A stretch of 64,000 bases of DNA. Source: Phaseolus vulgaris. Taxonomy: Eukaryota; Streptophyta; Magnoliopsida; Fabales; Fabaceae. The notes below the pieces were generated by a model. That model was not told the origin of the DNA. It ran no database searches and saw only the letters and a program-made list of their open reading frames with translations. Numbering within the stretch: the first letter of the stretch is position 1; the number at the start of each line of letters is the position of its first letter. Positions 1 to 10,366 of the stretch are shown here, piece by piece. The position numbers and the translations under genes are program-made. The DNA lies in NCBI RefSeq assembly GCF_000499845.2, contig NC_023758.2:15580427-15644426 (forward strand). Reading direction: 5' to 3'.

Positions 1-1993
1 ACTTTTAACTATTGCCGCCGATCGCCGTGTCAACAACCCGCCCCTCTGCTGGCCTGGGCTCCACACCGGGAGGCGGCGTTGTGGTGGTGTAGCTCACCGA
101 CCTCTTAGTCTTGAGGCTATTTTCATAACACTTCTTTGCCTCCTTCTGGTCAGACCTTATGGTGATCACCACTCCCTCCATTGACGGCAACTTAACTTTC
201 ATGTGCCTTGTTGAGGGCACAGCTCCTATCCTGTTGAGGGTCGACCTTCCCAATAGAATGTTATACGCCGAGGGGGCATTCACGACGAGGTACTTGATCT
301 TCTCCGTTCTCGAGGCCGCCTCATCCGTGAATGTAGTTCTCAACTCAATGTACCCCCTGACCTCCACCTAGTCGCCACCAAACCCGTACAAGCATCCTCC
401 ATAAGGCCTTAACTGGTCAAGGTGTAGTTGCAACTTGTTGAAAGTCGGCTAGAACATGACATCTGCCGAGCTTCCTTGATCCACCAGCACCCGGTGGACC
501 TTCCTTCCCGCCGTGACTAGCGAGATAACTATGGGATCGTTGTCATGAGGCACAACGTCCCTAAGGTCCTCCTTGGTGAACGTGATGTCCACATCCGGCG
601 AGTGATCCTCGAACGTTTCTACTGCCATCACAGACCTTTCATATTTCTTCCTCTGTGATGCAGTACATCCACCCCCTGAGAAACCTCCAGCTATGGTGTG
701 GATCTCGCCGTGAATGGGCGCCTCATGCTCCTGGCCCTCACTGCTCGCCGGCTGCAAGCTCGACGCTTGCCCCGTTCTCTTATCCAGCAAGTAATCCTTC
801 AAGAAACCGCACTTGACCAATTCGGCGAGTTGGTAACCCAGAGCCAAGCACGAATCAAGGGAGTGACCAAAACTTTTGTGGAATTCGCACCATGTGTCCG
901 GTTTTGGTCCCAACACCTTGTCTGAAACTTTCTCAGGCACTTTAAGCCTGGCAGCTATGTTGAGGATGGCGATCAGGTCTGCCAATCCCATGACGAACTC
1001 GTACCTCGGGGGGCGGTTGAACTCTCTAGGGCGCCCTGGCCCTCTCCCCTTGTTTTTCTTTGGATTGTAAGGATGGTGAGTCCTTTGATCCTTCTTGGCC
1101 GCCGCCGTCTCCAACACCCTCTGCGGCTGAATTCTAGTTTGGGCCCGTGGCTTAGTAGGAGCCACGTTCCCTCTCTTTTCTGCAACCTCCCTCTCAGCAG
1201 CGATGTGAGCCACAGCACATCGCCGGATTTTAGCAAACGTGGCGGGGTGGCTCCTAATCAGCGACTCGCTGAAAGGTCCAGGCAGCACGCCCTTTTTGAA
1301 GGTGTACACAAACATCTCCTCGTCCTTGCCAGGCAAGCGGACTATCTGTGCTCCAAACCTATTCAGATAGTCCCTGAGGGACTCTCCCTGATGCTGCCTT
1401 ACGTCGAACAAGTCATAAGACACCATAGGTGGCGCCTTGTTCACGATGTACTGGTCGACGAAAAGCTTAGAGAACTGCTGGAAACTGGTTATGTGACCTG
1501 TAGGCAGGCTGACGAACCATTCCAGCGCTGTTCCATGGAGTGTGCTCATGAACATCTTACAATAAACTGCGTCTGAGCCCCCTGACAGCATCATCTGCGT
1601 ATGAAACGCGGTGAGATGTGCTTCAGGATCCTCCACGCTGGTGAAAGAGGCTTTCACAGTCACTATGTTCGCAGGGACCACCGTGTCCATGATCGCCTGA
1701 GCAAACGGCATCGGAAAAACGTGCGGTGGTGATGACGGTGCAACTTCCTCAACGGTTGTGCGTCCTCTCTGCTCGTGAAGAGCTTGACGCAACTCCTCAT
1801 TAACCTTGCCTAGCTCTTCGTTTCTGGCCTGAGATGCGACCAGGTCTTCGTGCATCTTCGCTTGCTCAGCGCGCGACGCCTCAACATTCTCTTGCAACGT
1901 GCGCATCAACTCCATCATTTGCGCCATGGTTACGGCGTTCTCTTCAACAGGTGGCACAACGGGACTTGAACGCGTATTTCTCATCTTTCTCAT
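1..1993 (-). pseudogene. gag: gag-protease polyprotein, broken by three stops
   Basis: A reading frame opens with ATG at 1993 and runs 514 codons to a TAG at 449-451. The same frame continues past a second TAG at 368-370 to a TAA at 5-7. Residues about 1-90 are a Gln/Glu-rich coiled coil. Residues about 100-250 are the retrotransposon gag core (EDPEAHLTAFHTQM, then WFVSLP). The C-terminal part holds the aspartic protease region, with VLVDQGSSADVMF immediately before the first stop. The intact copy at 25338 has Trp at the first stop, so TGG became TAG. Gag would form the particle and protease would mature it; this copy cannot make a full polyprotein. Plus-strand open frames over the same bases are shadows. 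Confidence 0.88.
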
Positions 1994-2237
1994 GAAATAT
2001 CAACAGATCAAACTCCAACGACCAGGACCTGCACCACCGGAACGACTGATGTAGCAATCAATCGGTCAGAACTTCTTTAACCTCGAAAAACTTCCAAGAA
2101 AACAACCGCGACAGCAAACGACCGATTCGGATATTCAAACTTCCATAGAAACTCGCGATCTCAACACGAACTTCCTACTTTTCCACTAAAACCCCCGATT
2201 CACCGATTGAAAACTTAAACGAACGGTGGAAACTCTT
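1..2237 (-). mobile_element. Tat-lineage Ty3/gypsy element 1, 5' internal fragment
   Basis: The strand complementary to the one shown carries a retrotransposon leader (about 1994-2237), gag and the start of protease, reading toward the left edge of the window. Pol is outside the window or lost. No primer binding site or adjoining LTR of its own is visible: at about 2238 the leader abuts the middle of an unrelated LTR (family B), so the 5' end was lost. Gag is clearly homologous to the better preserved copy at 25338-27839. Confidence 0.85.
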
Positions 2238-3832
2238 AGCACCTTGATCAATCACAAACTCTTAGCAATCTCAGCTCTTTGAAAAACTCTTTAGAAAAAC
2301 TTTGTCAAAAGATTCTTAATTCTCAAATCTGTTTTTCTTAATATATTCAAAGATGTAGTTTGTTATCAAATCTTAACAAACTCTTAAATTGCATTAAAAG
2401 ATTGGTCAAAGCATTTAATGACTGGAGCGTATACAGTTAAAGCATTTAAAGCTCAGTCAAACACAAAACAGTTTTTCTGTTATGATTCCAAAACAAACTG
2501 ATCCTGCCGCTTGACTTGAGTGCAAGAGTCTTGCCACGTCAAAAGATCTCTCCTCTGGATCAGCTTCGCACCATGTTAGCTTTTGCTCTTCACGCCTTAA
2601 TTCCTCGCAAGAACCTGAAGAAAACAAAGTGGCGCCACTGTGGCCGATCGCGCTCCGACGCCCAAGTCAATGGAGGAATCACCAAAAACTCAGAGAGAAT
2701 ATCTCAACTCAAGGAACCGTGCGTAGTGAATCTCAGTGTACTGAAAAGCGTTCTGAAAACGTACCTCAAAAATCTGTTAAGTGTTCCTTATATACCTGAG
2801 CCTTTTCTCTCTCCTGACGGTTACACCTCTAGACGCGTGGCTCACATCCAGCTGTACACGTGTCACCATCTGGAGCTTCCACAACTTGAGCGTCACTTCT
2901 ACTCTTCTCGCCATTCGACTAAGTTATCCATACAGGGAGTAACTCGGTGCACGACTTTCCTTGGAGCGCGACCCCTTAAGTTGCGAGTACCGGGTGCCAC
3001 CACGTGCACCATCTCCGTGGTCTCGCATGCCGCCATCACGATCTGCTTCACTTGCACTCCATGCATGTTCTGGGAAACTGTTCCCTCGACCCGACCTCTG
3101 GCTAGGGTGTGATCATCTGATAACCTCATCCTCCGCTGCTACGTGACAAACATATAACTCGTCTTCCATACTTGTACCTCCTGGAAACCTTAAATAAGCT
3201 TTCCTGATCGTTCGGCGATGTGCCCCTTTCGGCGGTGTGTAAACCACCTGATCTCCTAGCATTCCCCAGCGATCTCTAACCACCTGATCTCCTAGTACTC
3301 ACATACGGCGACTGTGACGCAACTCTGGTGACCGCCGGTTACGCACATTAGAGATCGAAGAACGCCACTTCAGCGATCGGCGACTATACTGACTTCCCGA
3401 TTTACTTCCCTTCTGTCGGCCAGGTGTCCCGTTCAACACGCCTATATTGTCGCTTGCTGCCACGTCATCACACCCGATGACCTGATCGGTACACAAACAA
3501 TCGGTTGTTTCCTCGAATCAATCGGTTGTTTTGGTACTTAACAGTTTCAACCTTTCAAAAACAGTTTTCAATCTTTCTCAAAACACCTAAGTATAAACAA
3601 TCGGTTGTTTCGACAAAACAATCGGTTGTTTTAACTTAGTTTGAAAAACATTTTCCTTTCATAACGATTGAGATGCTAATTGCTTTAGATTTAATCACAG
3701 GGTGGATTACAACATATAAACTACCCCAGAACAAAGCTTAAACCAGCACAACAACATCAAGCAAAGCAGAGGCTTCAACATCCTTCAAAGGATTTGGATT
3801 CTTCAAAACATTGAACACCACTTGGTTCAACA
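2238..3832 (-). mobile_element. LTR family B copy, left-truncated and interrupted
   Basis: Bases about 2238-2498 and 3499-3832 are two halves of one LTR, matching 39478-40075 almost base for base. The right end is canonical (rc of TGTTGAACCAAG at 3832). The left end is missing. The right half holds a pair plus a further pair of AACAATCGGTTGTT-type motifs at 3501-3534 and 3598-3631. The copy is split by a Tat solo LTR. Confidence 0.85.
2499..3493 (-). mobile_element. Solo LTR of a Tat element nested in LTR B
   Basis: This 995-bp unit has canonical ends on its own strand (TGTACCGATC...GGCAGGATCA). It is flanked by the 5-bp direct repeat CAAAC at 2494-2498 and 3494-3498. Removing it with one repeat restores the family B LTR seen at 39735. 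On its own strand it carries a TATATAAG box (2788-2796), a CACGTG near 2858 and the conserved block GACTTGGGCGTCGGAG. No internal region is present, so it is a solo LTR formed by LTR-LTR recombination. Confidence 0.92.
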
Positions 3833-4172
3833 ATATATTCTAACAAGAATATGGATTTCTGGTAAGATTGAGAAGTGAGTTTTACGGTGAGAGTGTGAAA
3901 GGTTTGCGGTGAGAATAGAAGGGAGGGTTTGCTAATGGATTATAATGAATTTGGACACTACTAAAAAGAGGTCCTTAAACCCATGTGTTGTTTCTTCATG
4001 ATAGTTTTTTTATCTAATGCTAGATTGTTTTCCTTAGTTTTCATTTGCTGATACTCGATGGGTTCTTCTACAAGTTTGTCAAAGAAGTTAACACCACATA
4101 AACCTATTTGAACTTCATGATTTTTATAATATTGCATATGCCAACCATCATGATAGCAATAGAGGAACCTCT
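3833..4172 (-). other. Low-copy flank with a short open frame
   Basis: Between LTR B and LTR C the complementary strand has an open frame, about 4167 down to 3961, beginning RFLYCYHDGWHM and ending at a TAG. It resembles a real coding exon in composition, but I do not recognise the family. Its upstream part is cut by the LTR C insertion, and the continuation at 5710-5830 shows stops. It may be a decayed gene or an unrecognised transposon exon. Confidence 0.35.
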
Positions 4173-5704
4173 TGTTGGGTTCAATAGTGTCAAAGTTCAA
4201 GAGGGGGGGGGGGGTGAATTGACCTTTTAAAATTTTTGCGCAGAATCAAATTTTATAACAGTACACAAAAAATAAATTGATTTATTTGGCAATGAACAAA
4301 TTTTTTTTTACACTGTTTATGTTTTAAAAGCATTTATATCAGCCAAGTGATTCTTGAAGTTATGCAGATTAATTTGCAAGCCACACACACTGATTTTAAA
4401 GAGAAAACTATGAACAGCAAAAACAGTGACCTTCAATTTTTAAGCAAGTGATAAAGGTTCAATTATTAGCTTGTCAATCAATTAGGTAACCTATCACAAT
4501 CAACTTGTTCCAGTTGTAATTAACAGCTTATATATCTTCTTAACAGAGCCAACCTGATTTTCTAGAAAATAAGAACAGTATGAACAAGCCCAGAAAGAAC
4601 AGATTTATTTTTTATTGATCATATTCAATTTTAGACAGATTGATAGATAAGCAAGAATCCGAGTGCAGGGATGAGGAGAAATGAACACACAACATTTATA
4701 CTGGTTCACTCAAATGAGCTACATCCAGTCTCACCTAATCCAGGTGAAATCCATTAAACAAAACGTACCAAACACACTTACACAACCACTGTTCTTGAAC
4801 CCTACAAGAAACTTGGCACACTTGTTGAAAAACACTATTTCAGCACACACACACTCTTCAAGAAATCCTATCAAGAAGAGTTTACAATCACACTTTTACA
4901 AGAAAATAAATATGAAACGAATACACCAGATAGAGGATGCAGAAATCTGCCTTAGACCAGTAGAACAGATTGCTCACATAGTAGCAACACCTCTCACCAA
5001 GCCTTAGAATCAAGCAAGAACAAAGCAAGAACAAGCACACTTTTCATTTTTGAAATCTTTCAAGAACACATGCTAATTCTTTGTAAATCCTTAATTCTCT
5101 GATGTAAAACTTGTTTTCTCTAATGTATGATTCACTTTTAAACGTAGGAACAAGTTTTCTTTTTATAGAAAAACAACCTATAACAGATTTTCAAAAAACA
5201 GTTAAAGCTGTTATAAAAAGAACAGATTGAAAATAAAAAAATAGATTTATTTTCAAAAGCAGTTAGAGAATTTGTTGTGTGAAGGAGACTCAGTCAACCA
5301 ATCAGGTGCAGGGACAAAACGAAAAAACTGTTTAAGATAAACATGGCACCAGACTAAAAAGAGTGAAGACTTAGTCAAAATACTTGATGCACAAAACCTG
5401 ATTTTCAAAAGACTTGGTCAATGCATCAGTTTAAAAAAGAATCTGTTTATTTAGAAAAGAACAAATTTTTTTATGCAGTAAATGTGTTTTTGCAAAACAT
5501 GTGAAAAACAGTTTCAGAAAATTTGTGCTTGCTCTTATCACATGGTCAGGGGTTGTGAGGTGAGTTACCCAGCAAAAAGCCTACTCTTAAACAACCTCTA
5601 AACTATACCTAAGACATTCTTAAAGCAAATACAACTATACACAAAATGTACACAAATGGCTTCATCAAACACATGTCTTGAAGGGGCCACAACCATCTTC
5701 AACA
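4173..5704 (-). mobile_element. Solo LTR, family C (1532 bp)
   Basis: The unit is bounded by TGTTGGGTTC at the left and CATCTTCAACA at the right (TG...CA on either strand). It is flanked by the direct repeat CCTCT at 4168-4172 and 5705-5709. It matches the reverse complement of 54537-55550. It contains an 11-base G run at 4202-4212 and a near-palindrome AAATAAATTGATTTATTT at 4270-4287. No coding region is seen; short open frames such as 4681-5007 lack any recognisable domain. The superfamily cannot be told from an LTR alone. Confidence 0.88.
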
Positions 5705-5891
5705 CCTCTAACAATGAATATTGCAACAGATAGCTACATAGTTAAAAATGATAGTTTTTCCCCAAACTGAAGGTTGTATGTGTCTCTTTTAGTTACCTTG
5801 GAACATCTTGATAAGCGTCGAGTAGATGTTCTTCTTCAAAGTGAAGAATTCAAGAATATTGCCCTATGTGTAAGCTAGTGTGAAAGGTAGT
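5705..5891. other. Flank and left half of a duplicated host repeat
   Basis: After LTR C the interrupted flank resumes. Bases about 5815-5886 are a near copy of 11818-11885. This is the left part of the sequence into which the Tat element inserted. GTAGT at 5887-5891 is the left target-site duplication. Confidence 0.75.
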
Positions 5892-6705
5892 TGTATCGTC
5901 CTGGTAGTCGGAAGTGCTGACGTGGCATCAAGCTACAATGTAGGCGTGTTGACAAGGCGCCAGGTTGGCAGAAGGGGAGGAAGTCGGGGGGCTCGTGAAG
6001 TCGCCAGTTGTTAAGTTGGCGTGTTCCGATCTCCAGCATACCAGGCGATCGCCCAGTAGAAGGTGAAGTCGCCAGATGTAAACTCAGGCGACCAAGCGAT
6101 TGGACATCGCCAGAGTAAGCACATCGCCGAAGATAAAGGTGGTGCAGATTATGAAGGCGGCCGGCGAGACCACAGGGAAGGTGTACAAGAGCACCCTAAC
6201 TCGCCAGTTCCAGTAGAGATCGCGCTCCCAAGTTAGCTATGCACTGGGCAGTACCATGCATAAATAACTTAGCCAAAAAGGGAGTCAGAAGCAGCGCCCA
6301 AGTCAAGGAGGCTCCAGATGATGGCACGTGTACGACTGGATGCGAGCCACGTGTCCAGGTCTGTAACTGCCAGGAGAGAGAAAGTGACCAGGTATATAAG
6401 AGTTCTCAACGAACTTTCTGAGGTACGCACGTTCAGATTATACTCTTTACGCTTGCGAGTTCTAGAGCTTACTGTGAGAGAGAACATTGCACGGTTCCTT
6501 GAGATTTCCTGAGTGTTCTTGCTCTTAGTATTTGGTGGTTCGGTCACTGACTTGGGCGTTGGAGTGCGATCGGCCGCAGCGGCGCCGCTCTGTTCTTTTG
6601 CAGGTTCTTGAGGTAGATCTTGAAGAAGGACGGAGGTTTGAAGCGGTGCACACGTCGATCCTTTGACGAGGCAGGTTCCAACGTTCTGGTCAACAGGCAG
6701 GATCA
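5892..6705 (+). repeat. 5' LTR of the non-autonomous Tat element
   Basis: The 814-bp LTR starts TGTATCGTCC and ends GGCAGGATCA. It is the same length as, and nearly identical to, the 3' LTR at 10367-11180. It has two CACGTG boxes, a TATATAA box and, downstream, the block GACTTGGGCGTTGGAGTGC that recurs in other Tat LTRs here. Confidence 0.95.
6325..6399 (+). promoter_or_regulatory. LTR core promoter: two G-boxes and a TATA box
   Basis: CACGTG occurs at 6325-6330 and 6348-6353, followed by TATATAA at 6393-6399. The same layout recurs in the 3' LTR (TATA at 10868-10874). G-boxes are known plant bZIP/bHLH sites; use here is inferred from position only. Confidence 0.6.
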
Positions 6706-6707
6706 TC

Positions 6708-6725
6708 AGGCGCCCATCGTGGGGC
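6708..6725 (+). other. Primer binding site (tRNA primer)
   Basis: Two bases after the LTR end the sequence reads aGGCGCCCATCG, matching TGGCGCCCACCATGGGG at the same place in the element at 25237. A site beginning TGGCGCC would pair with a tRNA 3' end of the form GGCGCCA. The first base is changed (T to A) here. Confidence 0.6.
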
Positions 6726-7114
6726 CGTGTAAAACCTGTTCCCATCCACAGCGTGAGTTCTTGGAGGTTTTCGTGATTTTCTGCGTGGTTGTGTGCTGGT
6801 GCAACCGCAGTTTGCTGTTCGCTTGAGATTTGTTCAGTGTTTTCGCGTTTTCCACCGATCGTTTGGATTTTTGTCCGGTGAAGTGAAATTTTCTGCTGTT
6901 TTCGCGTGATTTGTTCGGTGGAGTTTGAGTTCCTTCACTCGTTTGGTTATCCGTGGGAGAAGCGGTGGTTTCTGGTGGAGTTGCAGGTTTCTTGGGAAGT
7001 TCGCGGTGTTCTTGAGTTTCTTGCAGAGTTTCGCGCAGTTTTTCCGATTGATCGCTGAATCGATCGTAGCTGAAGTAAGTATTGTTCGCTACATTCTGTG
7101 ATTCGCCAAGTTTC

Positions 7115-7498
7115 ATGAGAAAAATGAGAAGCAATCGTTCAAGTCCGGTTGCGCCCGTCGCTGCTGAAGGCGCCGCCGCCATGACCATGGCGCAGATGGC
7201 AGAGATGATGCGTTCATTGCAGGCAACTGTGGAAGCCTCGCGCGTAGAACAGGCGAGAATGCATGAGGACCTGGTCGCCTCTCGCGCCAGGAATGATGAG
7301 CTTAGCAAGGTGACTGAGGAGCTGCGTCAAGCTCTTCAAGAGCAGCAAGGGCGTTCTACTGCTGAAGAGGTTGCGCCGTCGTCGCCACCTCGTGTTTTTC
7401 CTATGCCTTTTGTTCAGGCGATTACTGACACGCCTATTCCTGCGAGTGTGGTCCCTGTCAAGGCTGTTTTCACCGGCGTGGAGGATCCTGAAGCTCAT
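7115..7498 (+). pseudogene. gag: gag N-terminal stub
   Basis: From ATG 7115 (MRKMRSNRSS) the frame follows the gag of element 1 for about 128 residues: coiled coil, the Pro-rich APSSPPRVFPMPF stretch and the start of the core at EDPEAHL. It then crosses a sharp junction at about 7499 into antisense-gene sequence, where the frame continues meaninglessly to 7618. Only the leader and the first quarter of gag remain. This may have been kept because the region carries packaging signals (inference). Confidence 0.85.
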
Positions 7499-7499
7499 C

Positions 7500-7734
7500 T
7501 CGCCTTCTCCACCTTACCAAGGAAGATCTCCCGATCAGCAGACCTCTGCTCCAGTTTTTTCACCTTGGCGGCGTCAGTTTTTATCGAAGCTTCCAAGTCA
7601 GCCACCTTAACGCGATAAGGCACAATCTTGCTCTCTAGTTCGATCTTTTCTTGAGCCAGTTGCTACACCTTATGGCGGAGTTCAGTGGCCTCCTTGCGCG
7701 CCAACCGGAGCTCGGTGCTCATCGCATCTTCAAC
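7500..7734 (-). pseudogene. C-terminal coiled-coil tail of the antisense gene
   Basis: Beyond the stop at 7735-7737 the complementary strand still reads as a heptad-type coiled coil (TELRLARKEATELRHKV, one TAG, then QLAQEKIELESKIVPY) up to the gag junction at about 7499. This suggests that the ancestral antisense protein was longer, and that this copy is shortened by a nonsense change and by the deletion that removed pol. Confidence 0.6.
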
Positions 7735-9766
7735 TCAGGAGTGTTCAATCTCCGCGAGTGTCAGATTGAAGGACAACTTCTCCACCTCAACCCTCATGGT
7801 GCTGTTCTCAGTTCTAAGGTTGAAGAGGTCGTCCTGGAGCTTCCTGGTGGAGCTCTGCACAGCTCTAGTTATGATGGCGGGGATGTCTTCTGCTATCGTC
7901 TTCAGCTTGGCAGATAAAGGCTCCCACATCCTCGTGACCTCGAGAGGGAGGTTTGCTGCTTGGAGAGGCGATGGGTGGGCCTGTTGTTGGTTTTCGTCGC
8001 CACCTTCTTTAGTTGGCTCTTCAGTAGGCACTTCTGGGCGTGGTGGCGACGTCGGGGATTCGGTAATCAGGATTGGAGAAGTATGAGCAACCTCATCCCC
8101 GATTGGAGCAATGTCTGCGGCTGAGGTATTTGAAGGAGGACCCCCTCCAGCTGATACATACGGTGTGGAGGCGCTCGGGGGGTCCTCCAAGAAATTGTCT
8201 TCGGCGGCCTCAACCGCGGGTGCTGCAGTTGCCAATGGAATGGCTTGGACTGGCGAAGCAGGAGCTTGTGGGGGTGGCGATGATGGAGGTGGAGCAGGCG
8301 TAGATGGCGGCGTTGATGTGGGAAGAGGGGGTGGTGCAGGTGGTGAAGAAGGTGCCACCCTCTTCCTCTTCGTGACAAGGCCATCTTCAATGGCCTCGTC
8401 GTCCTCCTCTTCCTCCTCGTGGATCACCTGGGGGGCTTTCCTCTTGGGCCTTTTGAGGACAAGTTTTTTGCGTTGGGCGGCGGGTTGGACATCGGAAGGA
8501 GCTGGGCCCTTGGGTGGCGATCGGCCCTGTGCGGCGGCGATCTCCACCACCGAATTTGGCACTGTTTGGGAACCCGTTGCCAACCCGTGGAGTCGGGCGA
8601 GCGTCCTTAACTCAGCAAGCTTGCCCTGGCCCAACATGTTATCTGCATAGAGCAAAAATGCATGGCTTAGTTCAGAGAGAAGATAAATGCATAAGGCAGT
8701 ATGCAACAGCAAAGCAGATAAAGGGTGCAGAAAAATAAAACCAAAGTCTTGCGCACAACGCACAAGACGCCCAGAAACAGTTAACAGAAGTAAGTATTAA
8801 AACAAGAACTTGAATGTTCTAACCTATTCGAATTTCGAGTTGGTCCTCGAAGAATTCGAAGCAGATCAGGGTGGTGGTGAGGAAGGTGATGTTGGCATCC
8901 GCCACACTCTTCCAAAAGAAGCAGAGATCTCTGTCCAATGCACCCATGCTATCAGGACTTCTGGGTCTCCTGAAGCAGCTCTTGGACTCTTTGTTCCCCT
9001 TGTTTACCCAATACAAGGGGAAGCCGTCGAGTAGGGAAGCGTCCTTGTCGTTGGGGCGCACTTGGACGAACTTTCCCTTCCAGTCTTTATAGGATTGCTG
9101 GAAGATGGAGAGGATTGATCTCCCAGCAATCCCATTCAAGCTTACCCACAGGCGGTCTCCTGGGTGCTTGGCTTCGAAGAGAAACAAAAATACATCTACA
9201 GATGCTGGCAACCCCAGATGGTCGCACATCACTTGGAATGCTCGCACGAACGCCCAGCTGTTGGGATGAAGCTGGGCGGCGGCGATGTTGAGCTCAGTAA
9301 GAAGCTCCCTCTCAAAGCGAGTGAAGGGAAACCTGAGTTTCACCTTCTTGAATAGAGTTGTGTAGACAAAGCAGAAGGGCCCATCGTTGCTCGCCTTGTC
9401 GTCGGCGCAGACTGGTAGATCGGAGGGGCAAGGTAGCACTATCATCTTCTCATCGTGCTCCTTGTGGAATGATTGATGAAGTTCATCCCCCTTCGTCAAC
9501 CGCAAAACTGCCCCCGCAGTGTTCACAGAAGACGTTTCCCTCAGCAGGGTCGAGTTGGCCCAGGGATACAGTTTTTTGAAGTCTGGTGGGGGGACGGAGG
9601 CTCCTCCGGTGACTGGCGGAGTAGCCTGGGCCAGGTTGGGGCGGGAAGGTGCAGGCCTCTCAGCCTGGGAAGATGAAGCACCGCGTGCTCGCGGTGGGTT
9701 GAGTGCTTGAGAAGAGGGGTTTCGCGATGAAGGAGGAGGATTCGGGGTGATCTTGGAGCGAGTCAT
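7735..9766 (-). CDS. Antisense two-exon gene of the Tat element (coiled-coil protein)
   Basis: Exon 1 runs from ATG at 9766 to 8824 and exon 2 from 8642 to the stop at 7735. The 181-base intron has GT and CAG borders, and the phase closes, giving about 616 residues. Residues 1-65 are Ser/Pro/Ala-rich. Residues about 65-315 form a globular domain (LHPNSWAFVRAF, FLFLFEAKHPGDRLWVSLNG, DGFPLYWVNKG). Exon 2 has basic stretches (KRPKRKAPQ, TKRKRVAP) around an acidic run, resembling a nuclear signal, then a Pro-rich linker and a C-terminal coiled coil. The gene lies opposite to gag, next to the 3' LTR. Extra antisense frames in this position are known in Tat/Grande-type plant elements; their function is unknown. 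A diverged homologue lies at 52899-54420. The plus-strand Gly-rich frames are shadows. Confidence 0.72.
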
Positions 9767-10350
9767 GATGGAAGCTGCAAAGGAAGAAGAAAAGGAAAAG
9801 ATGATCAGGGTTCGCAGAGGTTGACTCGATCATGGGAGAAGGGTGAAAAACGAACAAACATAGGTTCGTTGCAACGATTGACGAAGCCCTAAGTTACGTA
9901 GAAGAAGAAATGGAAAAAGCAACCCACAACGTATGCACCAGACAGTTATAGGATGATGCGAATCGGTTAAAATGCAGGAAAAACCAGCAGAAGAAGGAAA
10001 GGAAGTACCTTTTTATGATCAGAAAGGCGATGAAGAATGTTGATGATTCGGGAAGTTGAAGAGCGTCGAGAGCTTTTTTGCAGAAGAAGGTTAGAGCGTT
10101 TGTGAATACGAAGAAAAGTGATGGAACAGTGGAGTGAAAATGGGTTTAAGGGTTTTTCGAAATGGGTTTGGGAAGCGCAAACGGTAACTGAAGGTAACCG
10201 TTGATGAAGCCACGTGTCGAGCGATGGGTGAGGGGTTTGGTGGAGCGTCAGAGAAGCAGAAAGTACAACCGCTTGGAATTCTGCGTCGGTGCCACGTAGG
10301 TCGGTGTTGACGTGACTCTTTCAGTCTTTTCGCTGGACAAGTCTTCGCTT

Positions 10351-10366
10351 AAGACTGGGGGGCTTG
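10351..10366 (+). other. Polypurine tract
   Basis: The G-rich sequence AAGACTGGGGGGCTTG lies directly before the 3' LTR, where plus-strand DNA synthesis of an LTR element is primed. A matching tract lies beside the LTR at 51571-52136. Confidence 0.7.

Noticed and set aside
1073..1576. Plus-strand frame of 167 codons opposite gag
   Set aside because: It is a shadow of the minus-strand gag, which has recognisable domains and a homologue at 25338.
3956..3975. CACTACTAAAAAGAGG as a possible CACTA transposon terminus
   Set aside because: No matching inverted end or 3-bp target repeat was found nearby. The context is a short unknown frame.
4202..4212. Long G run as a G-quadruplex or regulatory element
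   Set aside because: It is one homopolymer run, and the matching place in other copies is a shorter C or G run; length variation is the simpler explanation.
8111..8650. Plus-strand 179-codon Gly-rich frame
   Set aside because: It is the complement of the Pro-rich and acidic exon 2 of the antisense gene; its composition is explained by that.
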